Assembly: GCF_900176515.1 (NCBI RefSeq)
Contig: NZ_FWXV01000003.1
Span: 868,001-932,000 of the forward strand
DNA from: Kibdelosporangium aridum
GTDB taxonomy: Bacteria > Actinomycetota > Actinomycetes > Mycobacteriales > Pseudonocardiaceae
Reading direction: 5' to 3'
Length of the DNA stretch: 64,000 bases
A program made the translations under genes and the position numbers. A model generated the notes under the pieces. It saw only the letters and a list, made by a program, of their open reading frames with translations, did no database searches and was not told the DNA's origin. This document shows, in pieces, positions 15,793 to 24,568 of the stretch (position 1 is the stretch's first letter; every line of letters begins with the position of its first letter).

Positions 15793-16618
15793 ACGCCGCC
15801 GTCCGCACCACGCCACCGACCCGGAACTCCAGGAACAGCCTGTGCTCGCCACGCTCGGCGAAGTTGGCCTGGAACGTCAGCTCGCCGTCCGGTAGTGCCG
15901 TGCCGAGGCGTTGCAAGGGATGCAAGTGCGTGACCGAGTGGAGGATCGCGTTGAACCCGGTCAGGTGGCCGTAGGCGCCGAGGTGTTCCTCCGGCGCGGT
16001 CACGGGCGCGCCAGAGGAGTCCGTGATGCGAAGCCGGATCGTCGACGGCTTTCCGACCAACGGCTTGGTCGCGCCATCCGGTCGCGTCACAACAAAGCCG
16101 TCGACCTCAGTGGACCCAGCGGGTTCAGGCAACGGCACGAATGTCGTGTCACCGGGGATGATGAAGGCGGAGCCAAGGACTATGGGGTGCAACGGATCGC
16201 GGCCGATGAACTCGGCGTACATCCGATACGCGCCACCGTCGGGCACTGAAGCCGTTGTGTGCCAGGTATCTCCGCGAAGCTCTGGGTGAACATGTTGGTA
16301 TGACTGCATATCGTCGCGTACCACGAAGAAGTGCAGCTGTTTGGTCTGGTTCTCCGGGAAGGTCGTCTCCGGCTTGCCCGACGGGCCGATGATCTTGAAC
16401 GAGATGGGTACCGAGGAGCCGCGTTCCGCGGGAACCTCGATGGGCTGGAAGCGGAAGCCGTCCTGGTTGTCCGACAAGCCGTCGCTGTGCGGCACGACCG
16501 GCGGCGCGACGTGGTGCACGACAGGCGAAGGACGGGTCACCACGTAGCCGACCGCGCCGAAGACCAGCAATATCAGGACGATCAGACCGGTTCGAGTAGC
16601 CCAGTGCAGTTGCCGCAA
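15773..16618 (-). CDS. His-rich exported protein of unknown function
   Basis: The 281-residue product has an N-terminal signal-anchor (residues about 9-29, TGLIVLILLVFGAVGYVV) followed by two beta-rich modules. Repeated His motifs are visible: QLHFFVVRDDMQSYQHVHPE near residues 93-112 and HLGAYGHL with THLHP near 215-240. They resemble metal sites in copper-handling periplasmic proteins. That reading is inferential, because no named family is recognised with certainty. It lies 16 bp from the terminator of the upstream choice-of-anchor gene and has its own transcription unit. Confidence 0.65.
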   Translation of the reverse strand: MRQLHWATRTGLIVLILLVFGAVGYVVTRPSPVVHHVAPPVVPHSDGLSDNQDGFRFQPIEVPAERGSSVPISFKIIGPSGKPETTFPENQTKQLHFFVVRDDMQSYQHVHPELRGDTWHTTASVPDGGAYRMYAEFIGRDPLHPIVLGSAFIIPGDTTFVPLPEPAGSTEVDGFVVTRPDGATKPLVGKPSTIRLRITDSSGAPVTAPEEHLGAYGHLTGFNAILHSVTHLHPLQRLGTALPDGELTFQANFAERGEHRLFLEFRVGGVVRTAAFTVFVT

Positions 16619-16644
16619 CGAGATCCCCTATTCCAAGCAGGGAA

Positions 16645-16698
16645 ACGCCGGTCTGGTGGAGGGAATCGGCAGGGTAACCCCCTCCGCCAGACCGGCGT
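16645..16698 (-). terminator. strong hairpin terminator after the choice-of-anchor B gene
   Basis: A 19-bp stem (16645-16663 with 16680-16698, one G-T pair) with a 16-base loop starts eight bases beyond the stop at 16706. It separates that gene from the His-rich exported protein gene on the same strand. Confidence 0.8.
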
Positions 16699-16705
16699 CG
16701 CCATG

Positions 16706-17998
16706 TCAGCCGGCGAGGTTGGGTTTCACCAGCACGAGGCCTTGCTCGATCCCGCTGATCGCCACGGTTCCACTGGCGTAGAACGGATGCACGTTCCACG
16801 CGCCGTTGAACCCGCTGCTGTTGTTGGCCGGGTAGATGTCGAAGTACGCCACCTCGGTCAGCTGGTTCTGCGCGATCCCGGAGATGTCCAGGATCCGCAG
16901 GCCCGCACGGTAGTTGGCCTGGTAGCTGTACTTACCGATGATGTACTGGTTGTGGTCAGTCGCCTGGATCGTCGGCGAGGTGTACACGCCGGTGTTGATC
17001 GGGTTGTCCAGGTCGCGCACGTCCCAGATGAACGTCTTCGTTCCCGGCCGGTCGGAGTCGAGTTCGTCGTCCAGCAACAGGCGCTGGTGATCGCCGGTCA
17101 GCCAGCCCTGGTGGCTGTAGCGAACGCCGGTGTAGCCCTTGCGCGCGATCTGCCGGGGAGCCGACTTCGTCGTCACGTCCACGATGGTCAGCGTGTCGAC
17201 GTTGTAGTTGAAGCAGATCTCACGGCCTTGGTACGTGGCGTCCGGACCGCGGTAGACCACGCACTGGTTCTCGTGGACGTAGCCGTCGTTGCTCACACAG
17301 CCCGCGTTCACCGGGTTCTTCGGGCTGCGGACGTCGACCATGTGCACGCCGCCGTTGCACGTGTTGGAACCGACGGCGTAGATGAAGCCGGTCTCGTTGT
17401 TCACGGCGAGCGTGTGCGACGGACCGAAACCTGTGTACCGCGCGTCCGGCGTGAAGGTCTGCGGTGTGGTGACGGTGCGCAGCCTGGTCAGGTCGAACAC
17501 CTGCATGCCGTGCCCGCTGATGCCGTCAGCGCCGATGTAAGCGTGGTTGTTGTGGACCTTGATGTCTCGCCACGAGCTGCTGGTTCCGTTGTGGGACGGC
17601 AGGTTTCCGAGGTACTTGGGCGCAGTCGGCGTGGAGATGTCGACGAACGAGGCCCCGTTGGACCTGCCCATGATCGCGTATTCCTTGCCGGTGGACGAGT
17701 CCGTCCAGCCCCACATGCTGTTGCCCTGACCACCGCCGATGCTCGACAGCGGAAGCACCGACAGCAGGTCGATGTTCTTGCAGGGGTACTGGTTGGCCAT
17801 GCCGTTCACACACGGCACGGCGGCGGCGCCGGAGACCGCGGAGTCGCGGACCGGCGGTTCCAGGTCGGCCGCGAACTTCGCGTGTGCCGCGCGACCTTCG
17901 GGCGAGTTAGGGTCGTGGGCCGAGGCCGGGCTCGACATGATCGCGGCGACACCGACGGCCAGCAAGGCCAGTCCGGTCAGCCGTTCCGGAAACCGCAT
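16706..17998 (-). CDS. choice-of-anchor B family secreted protein (LVIVD repeats)
   Basis: The 430-residue protein has a Sec signal peptide (residues 1 to about 28, ending SPASA-HD). LVIVD-type beta-propeller repeats (SFVDISTPTAPKYLGNLP, MQVFDLTRL, IWDVRDLDNPINTG, LRILDISG) follow. This is the choice-of-anchor B family. Members are secreted or surface proteins of unknown activity. ATG 17998 has GAGGAG at six bases, and an upstream in-frame GTG would only lengthen the signal. It is monocistronic, ended by a strong hairpin. Confidence 0.85.
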   Translation of the reverse strand: MRFPERLTGLALLAVGVAAIMSSPASAHDPNSPEGRAAHAKFAADLEPPVRDSAVSGAAAVPCVNGMANQYPCKNIDLLSVLPLSSIGGGQGNSMWGWTDSSTGKEYAIMGRSNGASFVDISTPTAPKYLGNLPSHNGTSSSWRDIKVHNNHAYIGADGISGHGMQVFDLTRLRTVTTPQTFTPDARYTGFGPSHTLAVNNETGFIYAVGSNTCNGGVHMVDVRSPKNPVNAGCVSNDGYVHENQCVVYRGPDATYQGREICFNYNVDTLTIVDVTTKSAPRQIARKGYTGVRYSHQGWLTGDHQRLLLDDELDSDRPGTKTFIWDVRDLDNPINTGVYTSPTIQATDHNQYIIGKYSYQANYRAGLRILDISGIAQNQLTEVAYFDIYPANNSSGFNGAWNVHPFYASGTVAISGIEQGLVLVKPNLAG

Positions 17999-18132
17999 GA
18001 CAACTCCTCGACGCAGTGTCAAACAACGGGCAGGGACGCCGTTTGCCGATCTGACGGTAAATCGCCAACACGCGAACCGGGATGAGCCGATCGGCGGGTA
18101 TCCGAAACTGTTAATTCACCAGATTTTCGCCT

Positions 18133-19440
18133 TCACCGAGGCTGCAGGGCCATCAACAGGGCGTTGGGCCGCAGAAAAGCCCTGGCCACTTCGCGTACGC
18201 GGGGCCCAGGGGCAGGACGCAGCTCCCACTTCTGGCTGACGGTCACCAACGCCGTCGCCAGCTCGGCCAAGGCGAAGGCCTCACCGATGCACCGGTGGCG
18301 GCCCGCGCCGAACGGCACCAGCGAACCCGCCTTGGGCCACTCGCTCGCCCGCGGGTCGAGCCACCGGTCAGGGTCGAATCGCAAGGGATCAGTGAACAAC
18401 GCCGGATCGCGGTGCAACGCGGGCATGCTGATCATGACCTGCGCACCCGGCGCGACGGTCACGTCGCCGAGTTCGACCGGTGCCAGCGCCTTGCGCATCA
18501 GCAGCCAGACCGGCGTATGCCTGCGGACAGTCTCGGCGACCACTCTCTCCACATAGGACAATTTCGCCAGGTCCGCCGCCGTGACCGGCCGTCCGGCCAA
18601 TACGGTGTCCACTTCGTCGAACACCTTGCGCCGTACGTCCGGATTCACTGCCAGTTCATGGAACGCCCATGACAGCGTGATCGCTGTGGTGTCGGTCCCG
18701 GCCATCAGGATGTTCATCACCTGTGTACGGATCTCGGTGTCGGTCATCTCGCTGCTCACCAGCATCGACAGCAGGTCGCCGTGGTCGGCACCGGACTCCC
18801 GGTACGCCTTGATCACCTCGTCGACGATCGCGGTCAGCCGTCGCAGCCCTGCGTCGAACTGGCGATTACCGGGAGTGGGAATTCGTTCGTACACGTCCGG
18901 CAACATCGCGCGTTTGGTCACGCCGTTCAAAATCGGTCCGAGTGAACGGCACACCTCCGTCACTGCCGCAGTTCCAAGGTCCGCGCGGAACAACGCCTTT
19001 GCGGTGACCGCGAGCGTCAGGCGGGAAACCGCACGGTCGAGCCGGACGATCTGACCGGGCCGCCAGGAATCGACAAATTCACGCATTTCCGAGCGCATGA
19101 CGTCGACATACGTGGCTATCCGATCACGGTGAAATGCGGGTTGCATGATCCGCCGCTGACGCATATGCACTGGTTCGTCGGCCGTCGCCAATCCGTCACC
19201 GAACAATTGCCGAGCCTTCGCAAATATCTGGCCGCGGCCGAACTGATGCGCGTCGGTCACCAGTACCCGGCGAATCAGATCCGGTGAATTGATCTGATGG
19301 ATCGGCACGGTGCCCAGATAGAACGTGACGACGTCGCCCTGCGACCGCAGTCCCTGGATGAACTTCATCGGGCCGCGCGCCAGCGCGAGCGCATGCCCCA
19401 GCCCAGGCACGCGACCGGCTGCGACCGTCACCGCCCCCAC
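18133..19440 (-). CDS. cytochrome P450
   Basis: This 435-residue P450 is complete. The I-helix oxygen-binding motif AGTDTT is at 247-252, ExxR (ETVR) at 303-306 and the heme loop FGAGRHRCIG at 377-386 with axial Cys384. The overall form resembles bacterial P450s of the pentalenene-oxygenase-like clan used in specialised metabolism. No ferredoxin or terpene cyclase gene is adjacent, so redox partners and substrate are unknown. It lies just downstream of the DUF574 gene on the same strand (19-bp gap). Confidence 0.93.
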   Translation of the reverse strand: MGAVTVAAGRVPGLGHALALARGPMKFIQGLRSQGDVVTFYLGTVPIHQINSPDLIRRVLVTDAHQFGRGQIFAKARQLFGDGLATADEPVHMRQRRIMQPAFHRDRIATYVDVMRSEMREFVDSWRPGQIVRLDRAVSRLTLAVTAKALFRADLGTAAVTEVCRSLGPILNGVTKRAMLPDVYERIPTPGNRQFDAGLRRLTAIVDEVIKAYRESGADHGDLLSMLVSSEMTDTEIRTQVMNILMAGTDTTAITLSWAFHELAVNPDVRRKVFDEVDTVLAGRPVTAADLAKLSYVERVVAETVRRHTPVWLLMRKALAPVELGDVTVAPGAQVMISMPALHRDPALFTDPLRFDPDRWLDPRASEWPKAGSLVPFGAGRHRCIGEAFALAELATALVTVSQKWELRPAPGPRVREVARAFLRPNALLMALQPR

Positions 19441-19459
19441 CCCGGCCTTCAGTTAGCGA

Positions 19460-20278
19460 TCAGGGCTTACGCGCCACCGCCGCCAGCAACGATGAGTGCG
19501 CGGGCAGCGCGCGCACGAGCTGCAGCCGCGTGTCCGGCCGCCACTGCGACGTGTAGACCACCCCAGGTTCCGCCACCTCCAGCCCGTTGAGCAACTCCTC
19601 GATCCACTCCCGTGAGCGCGCCACGCCCGCACTTGAGGTGGTCTTCGACAGCTCCACCAGCCGGTTCACCTCGTCCGCGCCGTCCGCCCCGCTGTCACTG
19701 ATGTGCGAAAGCACCAAATAGCTGCCTGGTACGACCGCCTCCATGTAGCGCTCGACCGTCTGCACGGCTTGCGCCGCGTCGAGCACGTAGTGCAGGGAGG
19801 ACGCCATCAGCACCGCGATCGGCTCGTCGAAATCCAGCAACGCCGTGGTCGTGGGGTGGTTCAGGACGACATCGACGTCCCGCATGTCCGCGCCGATCAT
19901 CTCCACGCCGTCCACTCCGGACAGGATGAGACCGGCGTGCGCCACCGCGACCGGCTCCTGTTCCACGTAGACGACCCGCGCACCGGGGTCGGTCTCGCGC
20001 GCGATCTCGTGCACGCTCTTGGCCGTCGGCATGCCCGAACCGAGATCGAGGAACTGCCGGACGCCCGCGTCGGCGCAAAACCGCACGGCACGGGTGAGGA
20101 ACTGCCGATTGTGCCTGGCCAGCTCACGCACCCACGGCATCCGATCAATCGCCGCCTGCGCCATCATTCGGTCGATATCGAAATTCCAGCTCCCGCCGAG
20201 CAGATAGTCGTACACCCTGGCCGGACTCGCTCGCCCCACATCGATGTCGACCGGTATCCAGGTCGCATGATCCGTCAC
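19460..20278 (-). CDS. SAM-dependent methyltransferase-like DUF574 (SAV2177 type)
   Basis: The 272-residue protein opens with the DUF574 hallmark, IDVGRASPARVYDYLLGGSWNFDID in overview (residues about 12-36). It also has the SAM-fold segments FLDLGSGMPT near 95 and VVYVEQEPVAVAH near 122. The family is abundant in actinomycetes, with members annotated as methyltransferases without proven substrates. GTG 20278 has GAAGGAG upstream at a long spacing. The P450 gene follows 19 bp downstream, so co-expression is likely. Confidence 0.88.
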   Translation of the reverse strand: MTDHATWIPVDIDVGRASPARVYDYLLGGSWNFDIDRMMAQAAIDRMPWVRELARHNRQFLTRAVRFCADAGVRQFLDLGSGMPTAKSVHEIARETDPGARVVYVEQEPVAVAHAGLILSGVDGVEMIGADMRDVDVVLNHPTTTALLDFDEPIAVLMASSLHYVLDAAQAVQTVERYMEAVVPGSYLVLSHISDSGADGADEVNRLVELSKTTSSAGVARSREWIEELLNGLEVAEPGVVYTSQWRPDTRLQLVRALPAHSSLLAAVARKP

Positions 20279-20456
20279 TGTCGGTTCACGCTCCTTCGCT
20301 TATCACCGGGAACGAATCGGAAAGGCACAAACGCTACCGCTCGATCGGGACAGAATGCGCAACACTACCCGATCGGATGACTTGCGCACACGCCGAGACG
20401 TACCGGAGGTAGCATCCACGCTCGCATTCATCACCAATTCGGGAGATGACGCTTCC

Positions 20457-21488
20457 GTGCGACAGCGACGAACACTTGTCGGTGTATTGATCTCCGCTCT
20501 CACTCTTTCCGCGACAACTCTGACTGCGGCGACATCCGCCGCTGCGGACTCGGCGCGCTGCACGACAGTCAGCGTGCCCGTGATGCTCACCTTATTGCCA
20601 CAAACCGTTCGCGGTCAGCTGTGCCTGCCCGCGGACAGAACCCCGTCAACCGTGCAGCTCCTTGTGCATGGCGGTACGTACAACCGGGCTTATTGGGACA
20701 TGCCGGCCAGCGACGGGCGGTACTCCTATCAACGCCATATGGCCGCCGCGGGACTGGCCACGTTCGCGATCGACCTCCTGGGATCAGGCGAAAGCTCGCA
20801 GCCTCTGAGCACGCTGATCACCGGCACCACCGCGGCTTCGGTCGTGCACCAGGTCGTCTCGAAACTCCGGTCCGGCGCGGCCGGCGGGATCCGGTTCAGC
20901 AAGGTCATCCTTGGCGGGCACTCGATGGGCTCCGGCATCGTCGTCCTCGCCGCGGCGACCTACCGCGACGTCGACGGCGTGCTGCTGACCGGGATGACGC
21001 ACTCCATGGATCTGTTGGCGCTCACCGCGATCTTCGTCGACGGTGTGCGGCCTGCCATCCTCGACCCACAGTTGTCCCGGCGGGGCGGCGACCTCGGGTA
21101 CGTCACCACGATGCCCGGCACTCGCGGGGTGTTCCACCTGCCCGGCGACTTCCTGCCCACCATCCTGGCGGCCGACGAGGCCACCAAGGACCAGGTGTCC
21201 GCGACAGTCGTGCCGGACCTGCTGACCCTGGCGTTCCAAGGGCCGATGTCCCTGGGAATCAACGTTCCCGTGCTGATCGCCAACGGCGACGACGACACGC
21301 TGTTCTGTGCGTACAACTGCTCCAGCGAAGCGGCGCTACGGGCCGCGGAGGCGCCGTACTTCAGCTCGGCCGCGCAGCTCAGCGTGCACCTCACGCCGGA
21401 CGCCGGGCACTCGGTTGCCTTGTCAGAGCACGCGAACACGCACCGTGCGGCCATCCGCGCCTGGATACGGGAACGCTTCGGCGACTGA
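20457..21488 (+). CDS. secreted alpha/beta hydrolase
   Basis: The 343-residue enzyme has a signal peptide (RQRRTLVGVLISALTLSATT, cleaved near 31) and an alpha/beta-hydrolase fold. The oxyanion strand VHGGTYNRAYWD is followed by the nucleophile elbow GGHSMGSG (Ser156). An acid is in the GDDDTLF segment and His in DAGHSVAL. GTG 20457 is chosen because it opens the signal peptide; the frame is open for 34 more codons upstream. A GGDEF-type gene starts three bases after its stop. The substrate is unknown. Confidence 0.85.
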   Translation: MRQRRTLVGVLISALTLSATTLTAATSAAADSARCTTVSVPVMLTLLPQTVRGQLCLPADRTPSTVQLLVHGGTYNRAYWDMPASDGRYSYQRHMAAAGLATFAIDLLGSGESSQPLSTLITGTTAASVVHQVVSKLRSGAAGGIRFSKVILGGHSMGSGIVVLAAATYRDVDGVLLTGMTHSMDLLALTAIFVDGVRPAILDPQLSRRGGDLGYVTTMPGTRGVFHLPGDFLPTILAADEATKDQVSATVVPDLLTLAFQGPMSLGINVPVLIANGDDDTLFCAYNCSSEAALRAAEAPYFSSAAQLSVHLTPDAGHSVALSEHANTHRAAIRAWIRERFGD

Positions 21489-21491
21489 CAT

Positions 21492-23360
21492 ATGACCGCG
21501 CCACAGGCATACCGCATGTCGACACGGGACAAGATCGTCCGACGGTGGGCAACCGCGGTCACTGCGAACACCCATGTTCCGATGCAGGCCGACGAGTTCC
21601 ACCAGCGGCTCGCCGGCCTGCTCGACGACCTGCTCGACGCGCTGACCAGCGACCCCTTCACGCCGGACCCGGCGTTCCTGTGCGGTGTCCGGTTGGTGGA
21701 AATGCACTGCGGCACCACCGAAAGCATTCGGTCCACAATGGACTCGCTTGGTGCCGGGCTTGCCACGATGCCGGAACTGGCCGGGTTGCCCAGGCGCACC
21801 GAACGCATCTTCTCCACGCTCGGCGCGCTGACCGCTGGGTACAGCGAGGCGACAAGGCAGTCGACGTTCATCCAGCAGGAAGCCGTGCACCGGGCTTCAC
21901 TGACCGCGCTCGGCGACGTCCACCGCAAGCTGCGGGACGTCTCGGCGGAACTCGACGAGGTGCTGAACGGGTGCTCCACCGGAGTCGCACTGATCAAAGA
22001 GGACGGCCGGTTCATCCGTGCCAACGCGGCCTTCCGTGAAGTCCTTGGCTACGAACCGAAAGAGCTCGCCGAGCGGACACTTTTCGGTGTCGTCCCACCG
22101 GAGGACGCCGGGCTGTTCCGCTCGCTGCTCGCCGGTGGCACGCGTCATTTCGAGCGCAAGCAGCAACTGATCGGCAAGGACCAGCAGGTGTCGTGGACAC
22201 GGCTGACGTTGTCCCGGCCACGGCAGGCCGGTTTCGTGATCGTGTTCGAGGACCGGACCGAACTGGAACTGCTGCAGAGCCGTGTGAACCACATGGCGCT
22301 GCACGACATGCTGACCGGGCTGCCCAACCGCCAGTACTTCACCACCAGGCTGGAGACCGCGCTGGCGCGCGGTGTCACGCTCTGCCAGCTCGACATCGAC
22401 GGGTTCGCCGCGATCACCCGCGGCCTCGGCAGGCAGGTCGGGGACAACGTGCTGATGCACGTCGCACAGCGTCTGCAGGCCGCGGTCGCGGCCGACGACA
22501 CGATGGTCGCCCGGTTCGGAGCGGACGAATTCGCTGTGCTGATGCCGACGACCGAACCGGAGATGATCGTCCGGCATGTGCAGGAGGCCCTGCGGCAACC
22601 GATCGAGGTCGCCGGGCACCACATCGTGCTGAGCGCGTCGATCGGCGTTGTCAACGCCGTCGGCACCAACCCGGCCGATGCGCTCGACGCAGCCGAACTG
22701 GCGCTTGCCCGCGCGCAACGGCTCGGCCCCGGCCAGTGGTCGCTGTTCGGCCCGCAGGATCGAGAACGCGCGATAGCCACCGCGGTGTTGCCGACAGCAC
22801 TGCAGACCGGCCAGGTCACCGTGCAGTACCAGCCGCTGCACCGGTTTCCTGGCAAGCAGAAGATCGGCTACGACGCCCAGCTCTCCTGGGGCAGCCTGTC
22901 GCATTGGGACTGTCTCGGCCGGGCGGAGAGCTGGTTGTTGCGCACGGTGTGCTCGGCAGGCCCGAACCTGCCCGTGCACATCGGGGTGAACTCGCCTGAT
23001 CCCGGTGAGGTGGAACAGATCGCGGCCGAGGCCGGCCGTGAACTTGACCGGCTCTGCCTGAGCGTCCGCGGCGGCGACGGGCTGTTGCCGTTGGCCGACA
23101 CCGGCGTGGGCCTCGAGATCAGGGATTTCGACCTGACCGACCTGGCCTTCCTGGAGGCGTTGCCGATCAAGGCCGTCCGCCTCGACCGGCGCATGCGACA
23201 CCCAGGCGCGTTGACCACCAAGGCGTTGCGGCACGTCCTCGCGGTGGTGCGCTCCGCGGGTGCGTCGGTCATCGTCGACGGGCTGCCGACGTGGCACGAC
23301 GCCGAGCGATGGCGCGACCTGGGCGCCGACATCGTCGCCGTTGCTCAGGCGGGCCGGTAG
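21492..23360 (+). CDS. PAS-GGDEF-EAL protein with degenerate catalytic motifs
   Basis: The 622-residue cytosolic signalling protein has a helical N-terminal region to about residue 150, PAS (155-255), a diguanylate-cyclase fold (about 268-425) and an EAL fold (about 435-620). The GGDEF motif reads GADEF at 343-347. The EAL motif is replaced by DAQ at 461-463, and the usual DDFG reads RDFD. Phosphodiesterase activity is therefore unlikely and cyclase activity doubtful. It may bind c-di-GMP or partners instead. It starts three bases after a secreted hydrolase gene. Confidence 0.85.
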   Translation: MTAPQAYRMSTRDKIVRRWATAVTANTHVPMQADEFHQRLAGLLDDLLDALTSDPFTPDPAFLCGVRLVEMHCGTTESIRSTMDSLGAGLATMPELAGLPRRTERIFSTLGALTAGYSEATRQSTFIQQEAVHRASLTALGDVHRKLRDVSAELDEVLNGCSTGVALIKEDGRFIRANAAFREVLGYEPKELAERTLFGVVPPEDAGLFRSLLAGGTRHFERKQQLIGKDQQVSWTRLTLSRPRQAGFVIVFEDRTELELLQSRVNHMALHDMLTGLPNRQYFTTRLETALARGVTLCQLDIDGFAAITRGLGRQVGDNVLMHVAQRLQAAVAADDTMVARFGADEFAVLMPTTEPEMIVRHVQEALRQPIEVAGHHIVLSASIGVVNAVGTNPADALDAAELALARAQRLGPGQWSLFGPQDRERAIATAVLPTALQTGQVTVQYQPLHRFPGKQKIGYDAQLSWGSLSHWDCLGRAESWLLRTVCSAGPNLPVHIGVNSPDPGEVEQIAAEAGRELDRLCLSVRGGDGLLPLADTGVGLEIRDFDLTDLAFLEALPIKAVRLDRRMRHPGALTTKALRHVLAVVRSAGASVIVDGLPTWHDAERWRDLGADIVAVAQAGR

Positions 23361-23725
23361 GTGCCGAAGTGCCAGTGGTTTCCTTCGAGGTCGCGCGCGG
23401 AGTACTCACGTGAGCCGTAGTCCATGTCGGTGAGCTGCATGGTGATCTCTGCACCCGCGGCCCTCGCCCGATCGTGATGCCCATCCACATCGGACAGAGC
23501 GATGTACAGCGAGCAGGGGACGTACTTGAAATCCGCCGACGGCGTATAGGAATAGTCCTCCGGTGCGGAGTTGACCATCACGATGCCGTCATCGAGGCGC
23601 AGCTCGGCGTGGGCGACCTTGCCGTCCGGTGTGAGGGTCACATCCGACTTCTCGAACCCGAAGGCCTCGGCGAGCCAGTCGATGGCCTTGACGGCGTCCC
23701 GGTAGCGCAACGTTGGATAGATCAT
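23345..23725 (-). CDS. VOC/glyoxalase superfamily protein
   Basis: This 126-residue protein has two beta-alpha-beta-beta-beta modules of the vicinal-oxygen-chelate fold. Visible elements are the opening IYPTLRYRDAVKAIDWLAEAFG (in overview), a central LYIALSDVDGHHDRARAAGAEI segment, and the C-terminal SREYSARDLEGNHWHFGTY. It resembles PhnB/glyoxalase-like proteins of unknown substrate. It starts ten bases after the AraC gene stop, so the two are an operon. Its 3' end overlaps the convergent GGDEF gene by 16 bases. Confidence 0.85.
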   Translation of the reverse strand: MIYPTLRYRDAVKAIDWLAEAFGFEKSDVTLTPDGKVAHAELRLDDGIVMVNSAPEDYSYTPSADFKYVPCSLYIALSDVDGHHDRARAAGAEITMQLTDMDYGSREYSARDLEGNHWHFGTYRPA

Positions 23726-23735
23726 GCCGGCAACG

Positions 23736-24554
23736 CTAAGCCGACGACGGCATGCCTGCTTGGAAAAATGGGATGTGCGCGGGCACGATCCCAGTGATCA
23801 GCCTGAAGTCCCGGTTGAGGTGCGACTGGTCGAAGTAGCCGCACTCGTGCGCGATGTCCCCGATCGACTTCCCACCCGCCCGCAGCAGGCGCATCGCGTG
23901 CCGGCACCGCAGCACCCTGGCCAGCGACTTGGGCGGCACGCCGATGTGCGAGCGGAACTGGGTCAGCAGATACCGACGGCTGCAGCCCAGCTCGTCGACG
24001 AGCGTGCCGATCGAGACGCGGCCTTGCGTCTCGGTGATCCGCTGCCAGGCGTACTCGACCATCGGGGTGGGTGGCCTGCCCTCGTCGAGCCAACGCGGCA
24101 GGACGGCGTCCATCACGGCGAACCGGCTTGGCCAGTCGGGTAGTTCGGCGAGGTGTTCGATCAGCCGTTTCGCCTTGGTGCCGATCAGGTCTTCCAGCTC
24201 GACGACCACGCCGTTGAGCACGTCCAACGGCACACCGAGCAGGCGGCTGGCGCCAAGTGGGGTGATCATCACCTCGAGCCCGTACTGCTCGCCGATGTAC
24301 TCGGTGTCCGACCACGTGTCGCTGACCGCGGCGGCGAAACTGCCGTAGGCGCCGCCACCGACCACGTCGATGCGTGGCCCGAAGCTCATGATCAGCGCGA
24401 CGTCACCGGTCGGCACCTCCCTGCGGCGGACCGCGACGAGCGAGTTCTCCCGGTAGCCGACGTACTGGCGGACCACCGCGCGCAGCGGCTCGGCCGGCTG
24501 CTGGGAGACCATCTCCCACCAGCCAGTTTCCGAATTCGACCGGAATACCCGCAC
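23736..24554 (-). CDS. AraC-family transcriptional regulator
   Basis: The 272-residue regulator has an N-terminal ligand/dimer region (about residues 20-150) and two helix-turn-helix motifs at about 170-265. They are seen as GRVSIGTLVDELGCSRRYLL and KSIGDIAHECGYFDQSHLNR, typical of DUF6597-type AraC proteins. It is transcribed with the VOC gene and is divergent from an alpha/beta-hydrolase gene. Only 14-23 bp separate the two start codons, so each promoter overlaps the other gene's 5' end. Confidence 0.88.
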   Translation of the reverse strand: MRVFRSNSETGWWEMVSQQPAEPLRAVVRQYVGYRENSLVAVRRREVPTGDVALIMSFGPRIDVVGGGAYGSFAAAVSDTWSDTEYIGEQYGLEVMITPLGASRLLGVPLDVLNGVVVELEDLIGTKAKRLIEHLAELPDWPSRFAVMDAVLPRWLDEGRPPTPMVEYAWQRITETQGRVSIGTLVDELGCSRRYLLTQFRSHIGVPPKSLARVLRCRHAMRLLRAGGKSIGDIAHECGYFDQSHLNRDFRLITGIVPAHIPFFQAGMPSSA

Positions 24555-24568
24555 GGTGTCTGTCTACC

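Noticed and set aside
16331..18085. 584-codon plus-strand frame opposite the choice-of-anchor B gene
   Set aside because: Val/Arg/Asp-rich antisense shadow without domains; it crosses the strong terminator at 16645-16698.
18133..20278. P450 plus DUF574 as part of a conservon or biosynthetic cluster
   Set aside because: No sensor, roadblock or DUF742 genes, and no cyclase or synthase genes, lie nearby.
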